A DNA stretch of 64,000 bases from Comamonas thiooxydans. Lineage in GTDB: Bacteria > Pseudomonadota > Gammaproteobacteria > Burkholderiales > Burkholderiaceae_C. A model generated the notes under the pieces. The model searched no databases and had not been told where the DNA came from. It worked only from the letters and a program-made list of their open reading frames with translations. The position numbers were made by a program, and so were the translations under genes. Below, piece by piece: positions 1-8,546 of this stretch (positions within the stretch are counted from its first letter, which is position 1; the number at the start of each line of letters is the position of its first letter). The stretch covers positions 62,001-126,000 of the forward strand of contig NZ_BBVD01000011.1 in NCBI RefSeq assembly GCF_000964545.1. Direction: 5' to 3'.

Positions 1-835
1 CGGCAATCACGGGCACGCCTGCCACGGGAGCTGGAGGCGGCACCTCCACATAGCGGTAGCCGCCATATACGGGCAGCGGCTGACCGTAGACTGCAGCCGG
101 GTCGTACTGAGGAACGTAGACCGTATCCACTTGGGTGGGGCTGATTTCAATGAACTGCTCCGGCGGCTCTATGACCGGGTCGGGCAGCGGTGTGACCACG
201 GCTCCTGGCGTATAGGCCACGGCGGCAGGCGTGGACGCCAGGTTGACCTTGAGCTGGCTGGAGGTCTTGAGCGTGCCGGCCTTGTAGGCACGGTTGCGCA
301 TGACCTGTATGGCGTTCATCACATCCGAGGGATCGTTGTAATAGGCTTTGCCCAGCGCCGTGGTCCAGGGCAGGTTGGAGGCCATCTGTTCCAGCACATT
401 GGGAAACTGGGTTAGTGATTTGACGGAAGGGTCCCAGTTCTGGGCGTTGACGGCATTGCTCAGCGCCGTCTTCTGCAGTCCGGGGTTCTGCCCCAGCCAG
501 GTTTCGGCGGCGCTGATCTGGTCTGGATAGGTGGCACCGGCCAGGATCTGGGCCACAAGCTTGTCCGGGTAAAGCGCAATCGGCGCCACCATCCGGTAGA
601 GCGCGTCAGCACCGGGTGGCACATAGGCTGCGGGCTGAGGCTGGGCGGCATCGGGCGTGGCGGAAGGTACCGAGGCTGGCGGCGCACTGTCCGCCTTGAT
701 CGGCGAATCCTTATCGTTGCAGGCGCTCAGCGCCATGGCGGCGGCCAGGGCAATCATGCCTGGATGCCATAGGCGGGCGACCGTTTTTGGCTGCAGTTCC
801 GGCTGCTCGGGCCGGGTCCTGGGGAAATGCGACAT
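1..835 (-). CDS. DUF3300 family lipoprotein (3' end outside window)
   Basis: The reading frame is open from an ATG at 835 to the window edge (278 codons seen). The start follows an AAGGAG ribosome site about 8 nt upstream. After roughly 26 residues comes a hydrophobic stretch ending in LSAC, a lipobox, so it is probably an envelope lipoprotein with an unusually long N-region before the signal segment. The body has the features I associate with DUF3300: a segment around IALYPDKLVAQIL, a TYPDQ motif, and later VDTVYVPQYDPAAVYGQP followed by Pro/Tyr-rich sequence. The function of the family is not established. The C-terminal part lies outside, so domain completeness cannot be judged. Family assignment is from memory of motifs. 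Confidence 0.8.
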   Translation of the reverse strand, partial: MSHFPRTRPEQPELQPKTVARLWHPGMIALAAAMALSACNDKDSPIKADSAPPASVPSATPDAAQPQPAAYVPPGADALYRMVAPIALYPDKLVAQILAGATYPDQISAAETWLGQNPGLQKTALSNAVNAQNWDPSVKSLTQFPNVLEQMASNLPWTTALGKAYYNDPSDVMNAIQVMRNRAYKAGTLKTSSQLKVNLASTPAAVAYTPGAVVTPLPDPVIEPPEQFIEISPTQVDTVYVPQYDPAAVYGQPLPVYGGYRYVEVPPPAPVAGVPVIA

Positions 836-977
836 CTGACGCTCCTTGCGCCGCGCCGTGCAAATCACGGTGCTTTGGCGGATGCTGTTTTAACGCCAGT
901 TTTGAGCCGTTGTTGACAGAGTGTTGTAAGCAAATAAAGCGTGTGGTTGCAGGCCATGCTCCGAGAGATATCGTGAA

Positions 978-1024
978 TTTTGATAGCTTCTTTCGCAGTG
1001 TGGGTAAGGGCTGAAGGCTGAAAA
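978..1024 (+). repeat. Short intergenic repeat, A/B subtype (copy A)
   Basis: Contains a 12-nt head AGCTTCTTTCGC (985-996), a 9-nt spacer and the tail AAGGGCTGAAGGC (1006-1018), preceded by TTTTGAT. The layout and length match the copy at 7307-7354. It lies in the 836-1171 gap, which otherwise holds only the terminator at 1101-1128. Confidence 0.6.
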
Positions 1025-1100
1025 CAATGAACACTTCGGGCAGGAGTTGCTGACGGTGCTTTCTCGTCTGCATCTTCATACTCGGGGGGCGTTCTTCCCA

Positions 1101-1128
1101 TGAAAAAGGCCTGCGCGAGGCAGGCCTT
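1101..1128 (-). terminator. Rho-independent terminator downstream of the DUF945 gene
   Basis: A perfect 9-bp stem (AAGGCCTGC at 1106-1114 with GCAGGCCTT at 1120-1128) has a 5-nt loop. Read on the minus strand it is followed by a run of T. It sits about 45 nt past the stop of the DUF945 gene. Confidence 0.85.
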
Positions 1129-1171
1129 GGAGCTATCCGCGAAGCAACAGGCCTCCCGGGTCTGGGTCACA

Positions 1172-2584
1172 TCATTCGGTCATGGTGCCCATGAGTGTGC
1201 TGGTACCCATGGCGTCCAGCGGCTTGCCGTTGACCTGGAATTCCCCCTTGGCATAGACGATCTCGGTGCGCATCTTGCCGTCCTTGTCTTCAAAGATGCC
1301 TTGCTCCTTGAGCATGTCCAGGCTGGCTTGAGTCTGGGCTTTGGCGGCTTCCTCGATATCTTCGGGTTTGTACTCGCTCTCGTCTTCAAACACGGCCAGC
1401 AGGCTGGAACGTCTGCGCGAGAGCATCATGTTTTCCATGAAGGGCTTGGGCATATCGGCCTTGAGGCTGACCTTCAGATCCTGCAGCAGAGTGCCCATCT
1501 TCTCGCCATCGCCCAGATACTGAATGGCTGCCGCGAACTCGCTCACGCCGTCGGGGGTGCGCATGGACAGGCGTTTGAGCTCGATCACGGGCTGGCGCGC
1601 CAGGGCCTGTGTCAGCGACTTGAGCATTTTCTCGCGCAGATCGCCGCTGCCCTGCTCCTCGGCATCTTCGTCGTCAGTGGCCTCGCCGAGCAGCGGGTTC
1701 TTGCGCTTGCTCATTTCCACGACCTGGTTGATCCAGTTGGCATCGACATTGTTGAAGGCCATGTCCAGCATCAGGTCGTCAGCCTGTTTGTCTTCGAGTT
1801 TGGCGGTCTTGATGCCGGTCTTGAGCGTCATTTCCACGACCTCGCCTTTGAGGATGGTGTCCGAATCCATGGTGATGCCTTCGAAGTGGCTGGCAGAGCT
1901 TTTGCCTTCCTCTTCCTGCTTGGTGGCGGCAATCTTGGCAATCGTCATGGCAAAAGGGCCGGTCCAGAACTGCTGGCCCGGGGGCTGTTTCATGTCGAAG
2001 CGCATATCGGCCTTGTCCAGCGTCACGCTGCCTTCCTCGTCCTTGAACTGCAGGCCGGCGAAGCTGCCCGTGCCCTTGGCGGCCTTCATGTCGGCGGGCA
2101 TGTCCCAGACGATCTTCATGCCGCCCCAGTTCATTTCGCTGTCCTTGATCTTGCTGCTCACGGCCGGCGACGTCATGACGTTGGAGCTGCTGCGGCCCCA
2201 GCCGACCTTGGTGTCGACTTCCAGCGGAGAGCGGCCGTTGAGCGCGGTTTTCAGCGCCGGGTCCGCGTCTTCGGGCAGATCGAAGCTGGTGTGAATCTCG
2301 GCGGCATGGCCAAGGGGCAGCGGACCGTGGCTGATCTTGTGCTCGGCGGTGAACTGGACGGGCTCGTCGCTGCTGTCCAGGGTCCATACCGTTTTGGCGG
2401 TGGAGGAAAAAGCGCCGCGGTCATAGCTGGTGACCTGAATCTTCACGCCATGCTCGCTCCACTTGTCCAGGCCTTCGGTAAAGCTTTGCTGCAGTTTGCC
2501 GCCCATGTAATAGCTGGTGCCCAGTGTTCCTGCCACGATCACGGCGATGGCCGCTGCAATGCCTGCTCCTGCTTTTCTGTTCAT
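1172..2584 (-). CDS. DUF945 (YdgA-like) family protein
   Basis: 470 residues from an ATG at 2584 with AAGGT upstream; an in-frame extension 30 codons longer lacks the usual N-terminus. Residues about 4-24 form one membrane or signal segment (AGAGIAAAIAVIVAG), followed by a large periplasmic body with YYMGGKLQQSF near the start, as in DUF945/YdgA proteins. Members are long anchored periplasmic proteins of unclear role. There is one internal acidic low-complexity patch (TDDEDAEEQ). The gene is alone: its own terminator follows, and the AT-rich 2585-2840 region upstream probably carries its promoter. Family placement is from overall look; no catalytic motif is seen. Confidence 0.75.
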   Translation of the reverse strand: MNRKAGAGIAAAIAVIVAGTLGTSYYMGGKLQQSFTEGLDKWSEHGVKIQVTSYDRGAFSSTAKTVWTLDSSDEPVQFTAEHKISHGPLPLGHAAEIHTSFDLPEDADPALKTALNGRSPLEVDTKVGWGRSSSNVMTSPAVSSKIKDSEMNWGGMKIVWDMPADMKAAKGTGSFAGLQFKDEEGSVTLDKADMRFDMKQPPGQQFWTGPFAMTIAKIAATKQEEEGKSSASHFEGITMDSDTILKGEVVEMTLKTGIKTAKLEDKQADDLMLDMAFNNVDANWINQVVEMSKRKNPLLGEATDDEDAEEQGSGDLREKMLKSLTQALARQPVIELKRLSMRTPDGVSEFAAAIQYLGDGEKMGTLLQDLKVSLKADMPKPFMENMMLSRRRSSLLAVFEDESEYKPEDIEEAAKAQTQASLDMLKEQGIFEDKDGKMRTEIVYAKGEFQVNGKPLDAMGTSTLMGTMTE

Positions 2585-2840
2585 TCTTGACCTTTGATGA
2601 AAATAAAAAATCCGCGAATGAATTGCGGATTGGTAATGTTGCGGTGAGCAGGATTCTAGAAAGAAAATAATCAAATGCTCTGAATTTCAGAACATTTTAT
2701 GCAAATGTTTATCGAGTATTGAAAATCAATACCGGCGGTATTCATTTCAATATGTAACCAGAATTCATTGGGCGCTATCCATTTTCCGATCGGAGAACCG
2801 AATAGCTTTTCTCGGGATAAATGCCGCGGCAGTTTGCGCA

Positions 2841-2875
2841 ATAAAAAAAGGCCGCCAGTGAATCCTGGCAGCCTT
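2841..2875 (-). terminator. Rho-independent terminator of glnS
   Basis: An 11-bp stem (2848-2858 with 2865-2875, one G-U pair) has a 6-nt loop and is followed on the minus strand by seven T residues. It begins 20 nt after the glnS stop. Confidence 0.88.
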
Positions 2876-2895
2876 GTTGAAACCGGCTGGAGTGT

Positions 2896-4713
2896 TTACT
2901 TGCCCCAGCTGTCCTTGAGTCCCGTGATCTTGTTGAACACGGGCTTGTCGCTGCGGTGATCCTTGCGGTCGGCCACAAAGTAGCCAAAACGCTCGAACTG
3001 GAACTTGTCGTCAGCCAGAGCCGCCTTGAGCGAAGGCTCCACATAGGCGGTGACGACCTTCAGGCTGTCGGGGTTCAGCAGGGTCAGGAAATCCTTGCCG
3101 CCGGCATCGGGCTGCGGGTCGGTGAACAGACGGTCGTACATGCGCACTTCGGCCTGCAGGCCATCGGCCGCGCCCACCCAGGTGATGGCGGCCTTGACCT
3201 TGACGCTGTCGGCGCCCGGTGTGCCGCTCTTGGTGTCGGGCACCACGGTGGCCAGCACCTTGGTCACATTGCCATCGGCGTCCTTTTCGGCGCCCGTGCA
3301 TTCGATCACATAGCCGCCCTTGAGGCGGACCTTGTTGCCGGGGAACAGGCGCTTGTAGCCCTTGGGCGGCACTTCGGCAAAGTCTTCGCGCTCGATCCAG
3401 ACTTCGCGGCCAAGGGTGAAACGGCGCTCTGGCACGGTTTCACCTTCCACCGCGTGGGGCAGGGCGGGCAGGTGGCAGTCCTCCAGATGTTCGGCGCTGC
3501 CAAACACTTCGGCCCAGTTGCTGAGTTCGAGCTTGACCGGGTCCAGCACGACCATGGCGCGGTGTGCCTTGTTTTCCAGATCTTCACGCAGGCAGCCGTC
3601 CAGCGTGCCGTAGTCAATCCAGGCGTAGTCCTTGGTCACGCCGATGCGTTCGCAGAAGTTGCGGATGGACTCCGGCGTGTAGCCGCGGCGGCGCAGGCCG
3701 ACCACGGTGGGCATGCGCGGGTCGTCCCAGCCGGTGACGAACTGGTTGTCCACCAGATGCTTGAGCTTGCGCTTGCTGGTGATCACATAGGTCAGGTTCA
3801 GGCGCGAGAACTCGTACTGGCGGGGCTGGGGGGCGTCGATCAGACCGCCTTCGCGCAGGTGGTTCAGCAGCCAGTCGTAGAAGGGGCGCTGATCCTCGAA
3901 CTCCAGTGTGCAGATGGAGTGGGTGATGTGCTCGTAGGCATCCTCGATAGGGTGCGCAAAGGTATACATCGGGTAGATGCACCACTGATTGCCAGTGTTG
4001 TGATGCTCGGCGTGGCGCACGCGGTAGATGGCAGGGTCGCGCAGATTGATATTGGGCGCAGCCATGTCGATCTTGGCGCGCAGCACGGCGGCGCCATCGG
4101 CCAGCTTGCCGTCCTTCATGTCGGCAAAGCGCTGCAGGTTTTCGGCCACGGAGCGGTCGCGGAAGGGGCTGTTCACGCCGGGACGGGTGAAGTCGCCGCG
4201 GTTGGCCTTCATCTCGTCGGCCGACTGCTCGTCCACGTAGGCCAGGCCTTGCTCGATCAGGTAGACCGCACAGCGGTACATGAAGTCGAAGTAATTGCTG
4301 GCGAAGTAGAGGTTCTCGTGTCCGTCGGCATCCTTCCAGTCGAAGCCCAGCCAGCGCACGGCATCGATGATGCCGTCCACATATTCCTGGTCTTCCTTTT
4401 CCGGATTGGTGTCGTCGAAGCGCAGATGGCAGACGCCGCCGAAGTCGCGTGCCAGGCCGAAGTTCAGGCAGATGGACTTGGCATGACCCACGTGCAGATA
4501 GCCGTTGGGCTCTGGCGGAAAGCGGGTGCGGATCTTGGCTTCGTCTACCTGGCCGCTCTGGTGATGCTGGGCATCGCCGGGCGCGCCGCCCCAGTGACGG
4601 GCGGCATAAGTGCCCTTGTCCAGATCCGATTCGATGATCTGGCGCAGGAAGTTTGTGGGCTTGACCGCTTCGGGGGCGGTGTTGTTGGATTTGGAGGCGT
4701 CAGCAGAGCTCAT
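2896..4713 (-). CDS. glnS: Glutaminyl-tRNA synthetase
   Basis: 605 residues. Class I aminoacyl-tRNA synthetase that charges tRNA-Gln with glutamine in the cytoplasm. The signature PEPNGYLHVGHAKSI (HIGH-type, around residues 67-81) and the KMSKS equivalent in VITSKRKLKHL are both visible, as is FDDTNPEKE of the Glx-tRNA synthetase fold. The C-terminal half has the beta-barrel anticodon-binding region. The N-terminus carries about 25 extra Ser/Ala-rich residues ahead of NFLRQIIESDL; length is a little above the E. coli enzyme. Monocistronic: a terminator follows and a divergent gene lies upstream. Confidence 0.97.
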   Translation of the reverse strand: MSSADASKSNNTAPEAVKPTNFLRQIIESDLDKGTYAARHWGGAPGDAQHHQSGQVDEAKIRTRFPPEPNGYLHVGHAKSICLNFGLARDFGGVCHLRFDDTNPEKEDQEYVDGIIDAVRWLGFDWKDADGHENLYFASNYFDFMYRCAVYLIEQGLAYVDEQSADEMKANRGDFTRPGVNSPFRDRSVAENLQRFADMKDGKLADGAAVLRAKIDMAAPNINLRDPAIYRVRHAEHHNTGNQWCIYPMYTFAHPIEDAYEHITHSICTLEFEDQRPFYDWLLNHLREGGLIDAPQPRQYEFSRLNLTYVITSKRKLKHLVDNQFVTGWDDPRMPTVVGLRRRGYTPESIRNFCERIGVTKDYAWIDYGTLDGCLREDLENKAHRAMVVLDPVKLELSNWAEVFGSAEHLEDCHLPALPHAVEGETVPERRFTLGREVWIEREDFAEVPPKGYKRLFPGNKVRLKGGYVIECTGAEKDADGNVTKVLATVVPDTKSGTPGADSVKVKAAITWVGAADGLQAEVRMYDRLFTDPQPDAGGKDFLTLLNPDSLKVVTAYVEPSLKAALADDKFQFERFGYFVADRKDHRSDKPVFNKITGLKDSWGK

Positions 4714-4914
4714 TGCACCATTTTAGGCCGGCTGCCATGACCTCATGTCGATCTGCGGACACTGCAGCTTTGCCGCGTGTGCATTTGGACACAATGTTTT
4801 GGAGGAACCGTGCCATCCTGACGGGACTCTGAAACGTTATATCCCCAAGGGCCGAAGGCGCAGCACAGATTTGCAAGCTTGCCCCGGTGACACATAAACA
4901 GAGGAGAGATTGTG

Positions 4915-5277
4915 ATGTCCAGAACAACTTCCCCCCGCATGGCCAGGCTGCTTGCCGCTGGCTCTATCGCTATTGCTGGCCTGATGGCTGCCGCAGGCGC
5001 CCAGGCGCATGGCGGCGTCAGCCTGTCGGTCGGCATCGGCGTGCCCGGCGTGGCCGTGGGCGTCGGCGCTCCCGTTTACGCCACACCCTATATGGCGCCC
5101 GCCCCGGTCTATATGCCGCCGCGCCCTGTCTACTATGCGCCTCCGGCACCGGTCTACTATGCGCCGCCGCCTCCCGTGTATCGTCCCGCACCCGTGATGG
5201 TTGTGCCCGGCCCGGTCTATTACGGTGGCGGCCCGCGCTGGCGTGGTCATCGCCATCATCATCATCACTATCGCTGA
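4915..5277 (+). CDS. Small secreted Pro/Tyr/His-rich protein
   Basis: 120 residues from an ATG at 4915, 8 nt after GAGGAG; a GTG directly before it (4912) is the alternative. A clear Sec signal peptide ends in GAQAHG near residue 32. The mature part has a Gly/Val segment, then repeated VYYAPP/VYMPP units, and ends in a His-rich tail (HRHHHHHYR). Such low-complexity periplasmic or surface proteins are common in Burkholderiales, with no known function; the His tail suggests metal binding, which is inference. Monocistronic, with a strong terminator 40 nt downstream. Confidence 0.8.
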   Translation: MSRTTSPRMARLLAAGSIAIAGLMAAAGAQAHGGVSLSVGIGVPGVAVGVGAPVYATPYMAPAPVYMPPRPVYYAPPAPVYYAPPPPVYRPAPVMVVPGPVYYGGGPRWRGHRHHHHHYR

Positions 5278-5317
5278 TGACATCGATGACGGAGCCCTGA
5301 AAGACTCTGCACCACAG

Positions 5318-5342
5318 ACGGCTGCCCAGGCAGCCGTTTTTT
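5318..5342 (+). terminator. Rho-independent terminator
   Basis: ACGGCTGC and GCAGCCGT form an 8-bp stem with a CCAG loop, followed by six T residues. It ends the transcript of the 4915-5277 gene. Confidence 0.9.
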
Positions 5343-5409
5343 ATGCCTGCGGGTCGGTTGCAGCGCTCGCATAATCCGGGCAGTCCTCAAAAATCAGGAG
5401 AGTGCTTCC

Positions 5410-5853
5410 GTGAAAACCGTCTATGTCCTCAATGGCCCGAATCTCAATCTGCTGGGCATGCGCGAACCCGCCATCTATGGATCGGCCACGCTGGCCGATG
5501 TGCGCCAGCTTTGCGAAGAGGCCTGTGCACGCCATGGCCTGAAGCTGGAGTTCCGCCAGAGCAACCATGAGGGCGAGCTGGTGGACTGGATTCACGAGGC
5601 AGGCCGGTTGCACTCCAAGGGGGAGTTGCAGGCGCTGATCATGAATGCAGCGGCCTACACCCATACCAGTGTGGCAATTCTCGATGCCGTCAAGGGCACG
5701 GCCGTGCCGCTGGTGGAGTTGCACATCAGCAATGTCCATGCGCGTGAGAGCTTTCGCCACCATTCCTATCTGTCGGCCACGGCGCGCGCCGTGATGTGCG
5801 GCTTCGGCGTGGCAGGCTACGGTCTGGCCATCGATGCGGTGGCGCAGTGGTGA
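5410..5853 (+). CDS. aroQ: 3-dehydroquinate dehydratase, type II
   Basis: 147 residues, the normal length for type II dehydroquinases, which convert 3-dehydroquinate to 3-dehydroshikimate in aromatic amino acid synthesis. Visible are NGPNLNLLG at the N-terminus, the catalytic Tyr region (EPAIYG, Y23), NAAAYTHTS, and ELHISN (H105). The start is GTG at 5410 with AGGAG 9 nt upstream. The stop overlaps the next gene by 4 nt (GTGA). In many betaproteobacteria aroQ sits next to accB-accC; here it is followed by a hydrolase and arfB. Confidence 0.96.
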   Translation: MKTVYVLNGPNLNLLGMREPAIYGSATLADVRQLCEEACARHGLKLEFRQSNHEGELVDWIHEAGRLHSKGELQALIMNAAAYTHTSVAILDAVKGTAVPLVELHISNVHARESFRHHSYLSATARAVMCGFGVAGYGLAIDAVAQW

Positions 5854-6785
5854 CATCGGCGGTTGAAGCAGCCTGTTCGCTGGAGCAGGTCTCGCAGGAA
5901 CTGGGGGTCGAGCTGCCGGCAGCCATTGCCCGGCTGCAGGCCACGGCGCAGCGCGTGCAGACCCGGCTTGGAGAAGCCGCCGACAGCGGCTTGATGGTCT
6001 GGCATGGCTGGCAGCCCCCGGCCGGGGTGGTGCAGCGCGGTCTGCCCCTGGTGCTGCTGCATGGCGGCAGTGGCAGCTGGACGCATTGGTTGCGTGTGAT
6101 TCAGCCGCTGACCGAGGCGGGCTACAGCCTGTGGCTGGCCGATCTGCCGGGTTTTGGTGAATCCGATGGAGTGCCCGGCGGCATGGATGTGGACACCATG
6201 CTGGAGCCTCTGGCCTATGGCATTCGGCAGTTGCTGGGCAATGCCGATACGGGTCCGGTCTGCGATCTGGTCGGCTTTTCCTTTGGCGGCATGACAGCCG
6301 GTCTGCTGGCTGCCGAGCATCCGGAGCTGGCCCGGAGGCTGGTGTTGGTCGGCGCTCCCGGCATGGGAATGACCGAGGGACGCAGCGTACGCCTGCTGGG
6401 CTGGCGCCACCTGCCGGGGCTGGAGGCACAGATGCAGGCCCATCGTCACAATATCGCGGCCCTCATGCTGCATGACGAGGTGCTGATCGATGAAGAGACG
6501 CTGGCACTGCATGCGCTCAATGTGGCTCGCGACCGACTGCCGCGCAGACGGCTGTCGCGCACCGATGTGCTGGCCCGGGCCCTGACCCATATCAAGGTGC
6601 CGGTGGCGGCGATCTATGGCGAGCATGACCCTCTGTATGCGGGCTGCCTGGCCGAGCTGCAACTGCTGATGCAGCGTCAGTGCCTGGGGGCGCTGGACTG
6701 GCAGGTGATGCGGAACGTCGGCCATTGGGTACAGCACGAGGATCCGGCCACCTTCTGCGCCGCGCTGCAGGAGGCTCTGTCGTGA
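5850..6785 (+). CDS. Alpha/beta-fold hydrolase
   Basis: 311 residues from a GTG that overlaps the aroQ stop (GTGA). The core shows the alpha/beta-hydrolase layout: LLHGGSGSWTHW for the oxyanion hole, DLPGFGESD, the nucleophile elbow GFSFGG, a DPLY acid region and the catalytic His in NVGHWVQHEDP near the end. Substrate cannot be told; the shape resembles small-molecule ester or C-C bond hydrolases. About 55 residues precede the core. It is coupled to arfB by another 4-nt overlap, so the three genes are one transcript. Confidence 0.85.
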   Translation: MTSAVEAACSLEQVSQELGVELPAAIARLQATAQRVQTRLGEAADSGLMVWHGWQPPAGVVQRGLPLVLLHGGSGSWTHWLRVIQPLTEAGYSLWLADLPGFGESDGVPGGMDVDTMLEPLAYGIRQLLGNADTGPVCDLVGFSFGGMTAGLLAAEHPELARRLVLVGAPGMGMTEGRSVRLLGWRHLPGLEAQMQAHRHNIAALMLHDEVLIDEETLALHALNVARDRLPRRRLSRTDVLARALTHIKVPVAAIYGEHDPLYAGCLAELQLLMQRQCLGALDWQVMRNVGHWVQHEDPATFCAALQEALS

Positions 6786-7192
6786 GCAATGCGGCCGCCT
6801 TCGAGCTGACCGAAGCCGATGTGCAATGGAGCGCCGTGCGCGCTCAAGGCCCGGGCGGCCAGAATGTGAACAAGGTGGCCAGCGCTGTGCATCTGCGCTT
6901 TGACGTTCGAGCCTCGCGTCTGCCGGTCGATGTGCAGCAGCGCTTGCTGGCGTTGGGCGATTCGCGCATCACCACCGATGGAGTGGTGGTCATCAAGGCG
7001 CAAAAATACCGCACTCAGGAACACAATCTGTGGGATGGGCTGCAGCGCCTCAATGCGTTGGTAGCCACGGTTGCAAGGCCGCCACGCCCGCGCAAGCCCA
7101 CCAAGCCGACCTGGGGCTCGCAGCAAAGACGCCTGCAGGGCAAAAGCCTGCGCTCCGGCATCAAGGCATTGCGCGGGCGGGTGCATGACTGA
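6782..7192 (+). CDS. arfB: Alternative ribosome-rescue factor ArfB (GGQ peptidyl-tRNA hydrolase)
   Basis: 136 residues starting at a GTG that overlaps the hydrolase stop by 4 nt. The peptidyl-hydrolase motif GPGGQNVNK (GGQ at residues 25-27) is intact. The C-terminus is basic and Arg/Lys-rich (PRPRKPTKP, SLRSGIKALRGR), as needed in this family to enter the empty mRNA channel of stalled ribosomes. It lacks the codon-recognition domains of RF1/RF2. Expected role: release of nascent chains on non-stop ribosomes. Confidence 0.93.
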   Translation: MSNAAAFELTEADVQWSAVRAQGPGGQNVNKVASAVHLRFDVRASRLPVDVQQRLLALGDSRITTDGVVVIKAQKYRTQEHNLWDGLQRLNALVATVARPPRPRKPTKPTWGSQQRRLQGKSLRSGIKALRGRVHD

Positions 7193-7306
7193 GCTTGTGT
7201 AGCGGCAAAGCCACGCTCAGGTCGGTCAACTGTATCAAAAGGCATGCGCGCACCCTGTCGGGCCGAGTACGGATCGGTCAGCCGGCTGCGGGTCTGCGCT
7301 ATATTG

Positions 7307-7354
7307 TTTTGATAGCTGCAGTCGCAGAATGCAAAAGCGCTACAGCCTGTTTCC
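7307..7354 (+). repeat. Short intergenic repeat, A/B subtype (copy B)
   Basis: Head AGCTGCAGTCGC (7314-7325), a 9-nt spacer, then the tail AAGCGCTACAGCC (7335-7347). Same layout as the copy at 978-1024. It lies in the leader of the esterase gene. Confidence 0.65.
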
Positions 7355-7387
7355 CATCAAATTCTGTGCTGCCTTCGGGAGTTGTCC

Positions 7388-8080
7388 ATGAGCACATTGC
7401 CTTTGACTTATCTGGAGCGGCCCGCGCAGCTTGACGCCGGCCGGCCTGCCTGGCTGCTGGTGCTCATGCATGGCGTGGGCAGCAATGAGCAGGACCTGTT
7501 CGGCCTAGTGCCCTATGTGCCGCCGCAATTTCATGTGCTCAGTCTGCGTGCGCCCTTTGCCATGGGTATGGGTGCTTATGCCTGGTTTCAGTTCACTGTG
7601 GATGCCGATGGTACGCGCCATATCAATGTGCCGCAGGAGCAGCAGGCGCGTATCTTGCTGCAGCAGACGGTGGAGCAGGCCGCGCAGCAGCTGGACATTC
7701 CACCCGAGCGGGTGGTGCTGGGGGGCTTCAGCCAGGGCGGCATCATGAGTCTGAGTCAGTTGCTGACCCAGCCCCAGACCTTGCGTGCCGCACTGGTCTG
7801 GCACAGTCGTCTATTGCCCGAGATCGCGTCGCTGCACGCGCCCGCTGCCGCATTTGAGGGCAAGTCGGCCTGGGTCAGCCACGGCACTTATGACAATGTG
7901 ATTCCGCTGACCAGCGCCCATGCCGTGCGTGACCGCCTGGCCTCCTTGCCCTTGCAACTGAGCTATCACGAGTACCCGGGCGCCCATGAGATCCGGCCCG
8001 AGGAGCTGCGCGCCAGCATGCAGTGGTTGCAGGATCTGACGCAGTCAGTGGAGGACTTCGGGGGCGAGGGCGATCAGTGA
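7388..8080 (+). CDS. Carboxylesterase/phospholipase family hydrolase
   Basis: 230 residues from an ATG at 7388, 6 nt after GGGAG (an in-frame TTG two codons earlier is less likely). It resembles the small carboxylesterase/phospholipase (Abhydrolase_2) family: LMHGVGSNEQD near the N-terminus, the nucleophile motif GGFSQGG (S115), an Asp in GTYDNVIP and a His in YPGAHEI. Family members hydrolyse short acyl esters or lysophospholipids; the substrate here is unknown. Its 3' end overlaps the convergent SMR gene by 7 nt. Confidence 0.88.
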   Translation: MSTLPLTYLERPAQLDAGRPAWLLVLMHGVGSNEQDLFGLVPYVPPQFHVLSLRAPFAMGMGAYAWFQFTVDADGTRHINVPQEQQARILLQQTVEQAAQQLDIPPERVVLGGFSQGGIMSLSQLLTQPQTLRAALVWHSRLLPEIASLHAPAAAFEGKSAWVSHGTYDNVIPLTSAHAVRDRLASLPLQLSYHEYPGAHEIRPEELRASMQWLQDLTQSVEDFGGEGDQ

Positions 8081-8406
8081 CCGGCGGTCTTTGAAAACAG
8101 ATTGATCACCAGCACGCCCCCCACAATCATGGCCATGCCGGCCAGAGCGGGGGCATCGAGCTTCTGGCCCTGCCAGAAGTAGGCAACGGCCGAGACCAGC
8201 ACGATGCCCACGCCGGACCAGATTGCATAGGCCACGCCCGTGGGCACGGTACGCAGCGTCAGCGACAGCAGATAGAAAGAAATCGCATAGCCCACCAGGG
8301 AAACCGCGGTAGGGCCGAGCCTGGAGAAGCCTTCCGATCTGGCGAGGAAGGAGGTGGCAATCACCTCGCAGATGATGGCCAGACCCAGATACAGGTAATT
8401 TGTCAT
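8074..8406 (-). CDS. Small multidrug resistance (EmrE/QacE-type) transporter
   Basis: 110 residues, the standard SMR length, with four membrane helices. E14 in the first helix (IICEVIATSF) is the proton/drug-coupling acid, and the AYAIWSGVGIV stretch in helix 3 is typical of the EmrE/QacE branch rather than the Gdx/SugE branch. The expected role is drug/proton antiport of cationic compounds at the inner membrane as an antiparallel dimer. A longer in-frame start exists, but MTNYLYLGLA is the family N-terminus. Single gene. Confidence 0.93.
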   Translation of the reverse strand: MTNYLYLGLAIICEVIATSFLARSEGFSRLGPTAVSLVGYAISFYLLSLTLRTVPTGVAYAIWSGVGIVLVSAVAYFWQGQKLDAPALAGMAMIVGGVLVINLFSKTAGH

Positions 8407-8546
8407 GCCGGGCACTGTAGTGCGGCTGGGGCCGGGCTGTTTCCAGGCTGGTTTCAAGACCCCGGACCGCTTCTGGCCGTTATTGCCAAACTCCAGCGGC
8501 TGTGCGCACATAGCCGAGGGCAATATGCGCGGTTCGCCGCGCTTGA

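Noticed and set aside
1100..2590. A 496-codon frame on the plus strand
   Set aside because: It is antisense to the DUF945 gene; composition is Gly/His/Leu-rich without family likeness, and the minus-strand terminator lies at its start.
2956..4740. A 594-codon frame opposite glnS
   Set aside because: glnS has full synthetase motifs; the plus-strand frame is its mirror.
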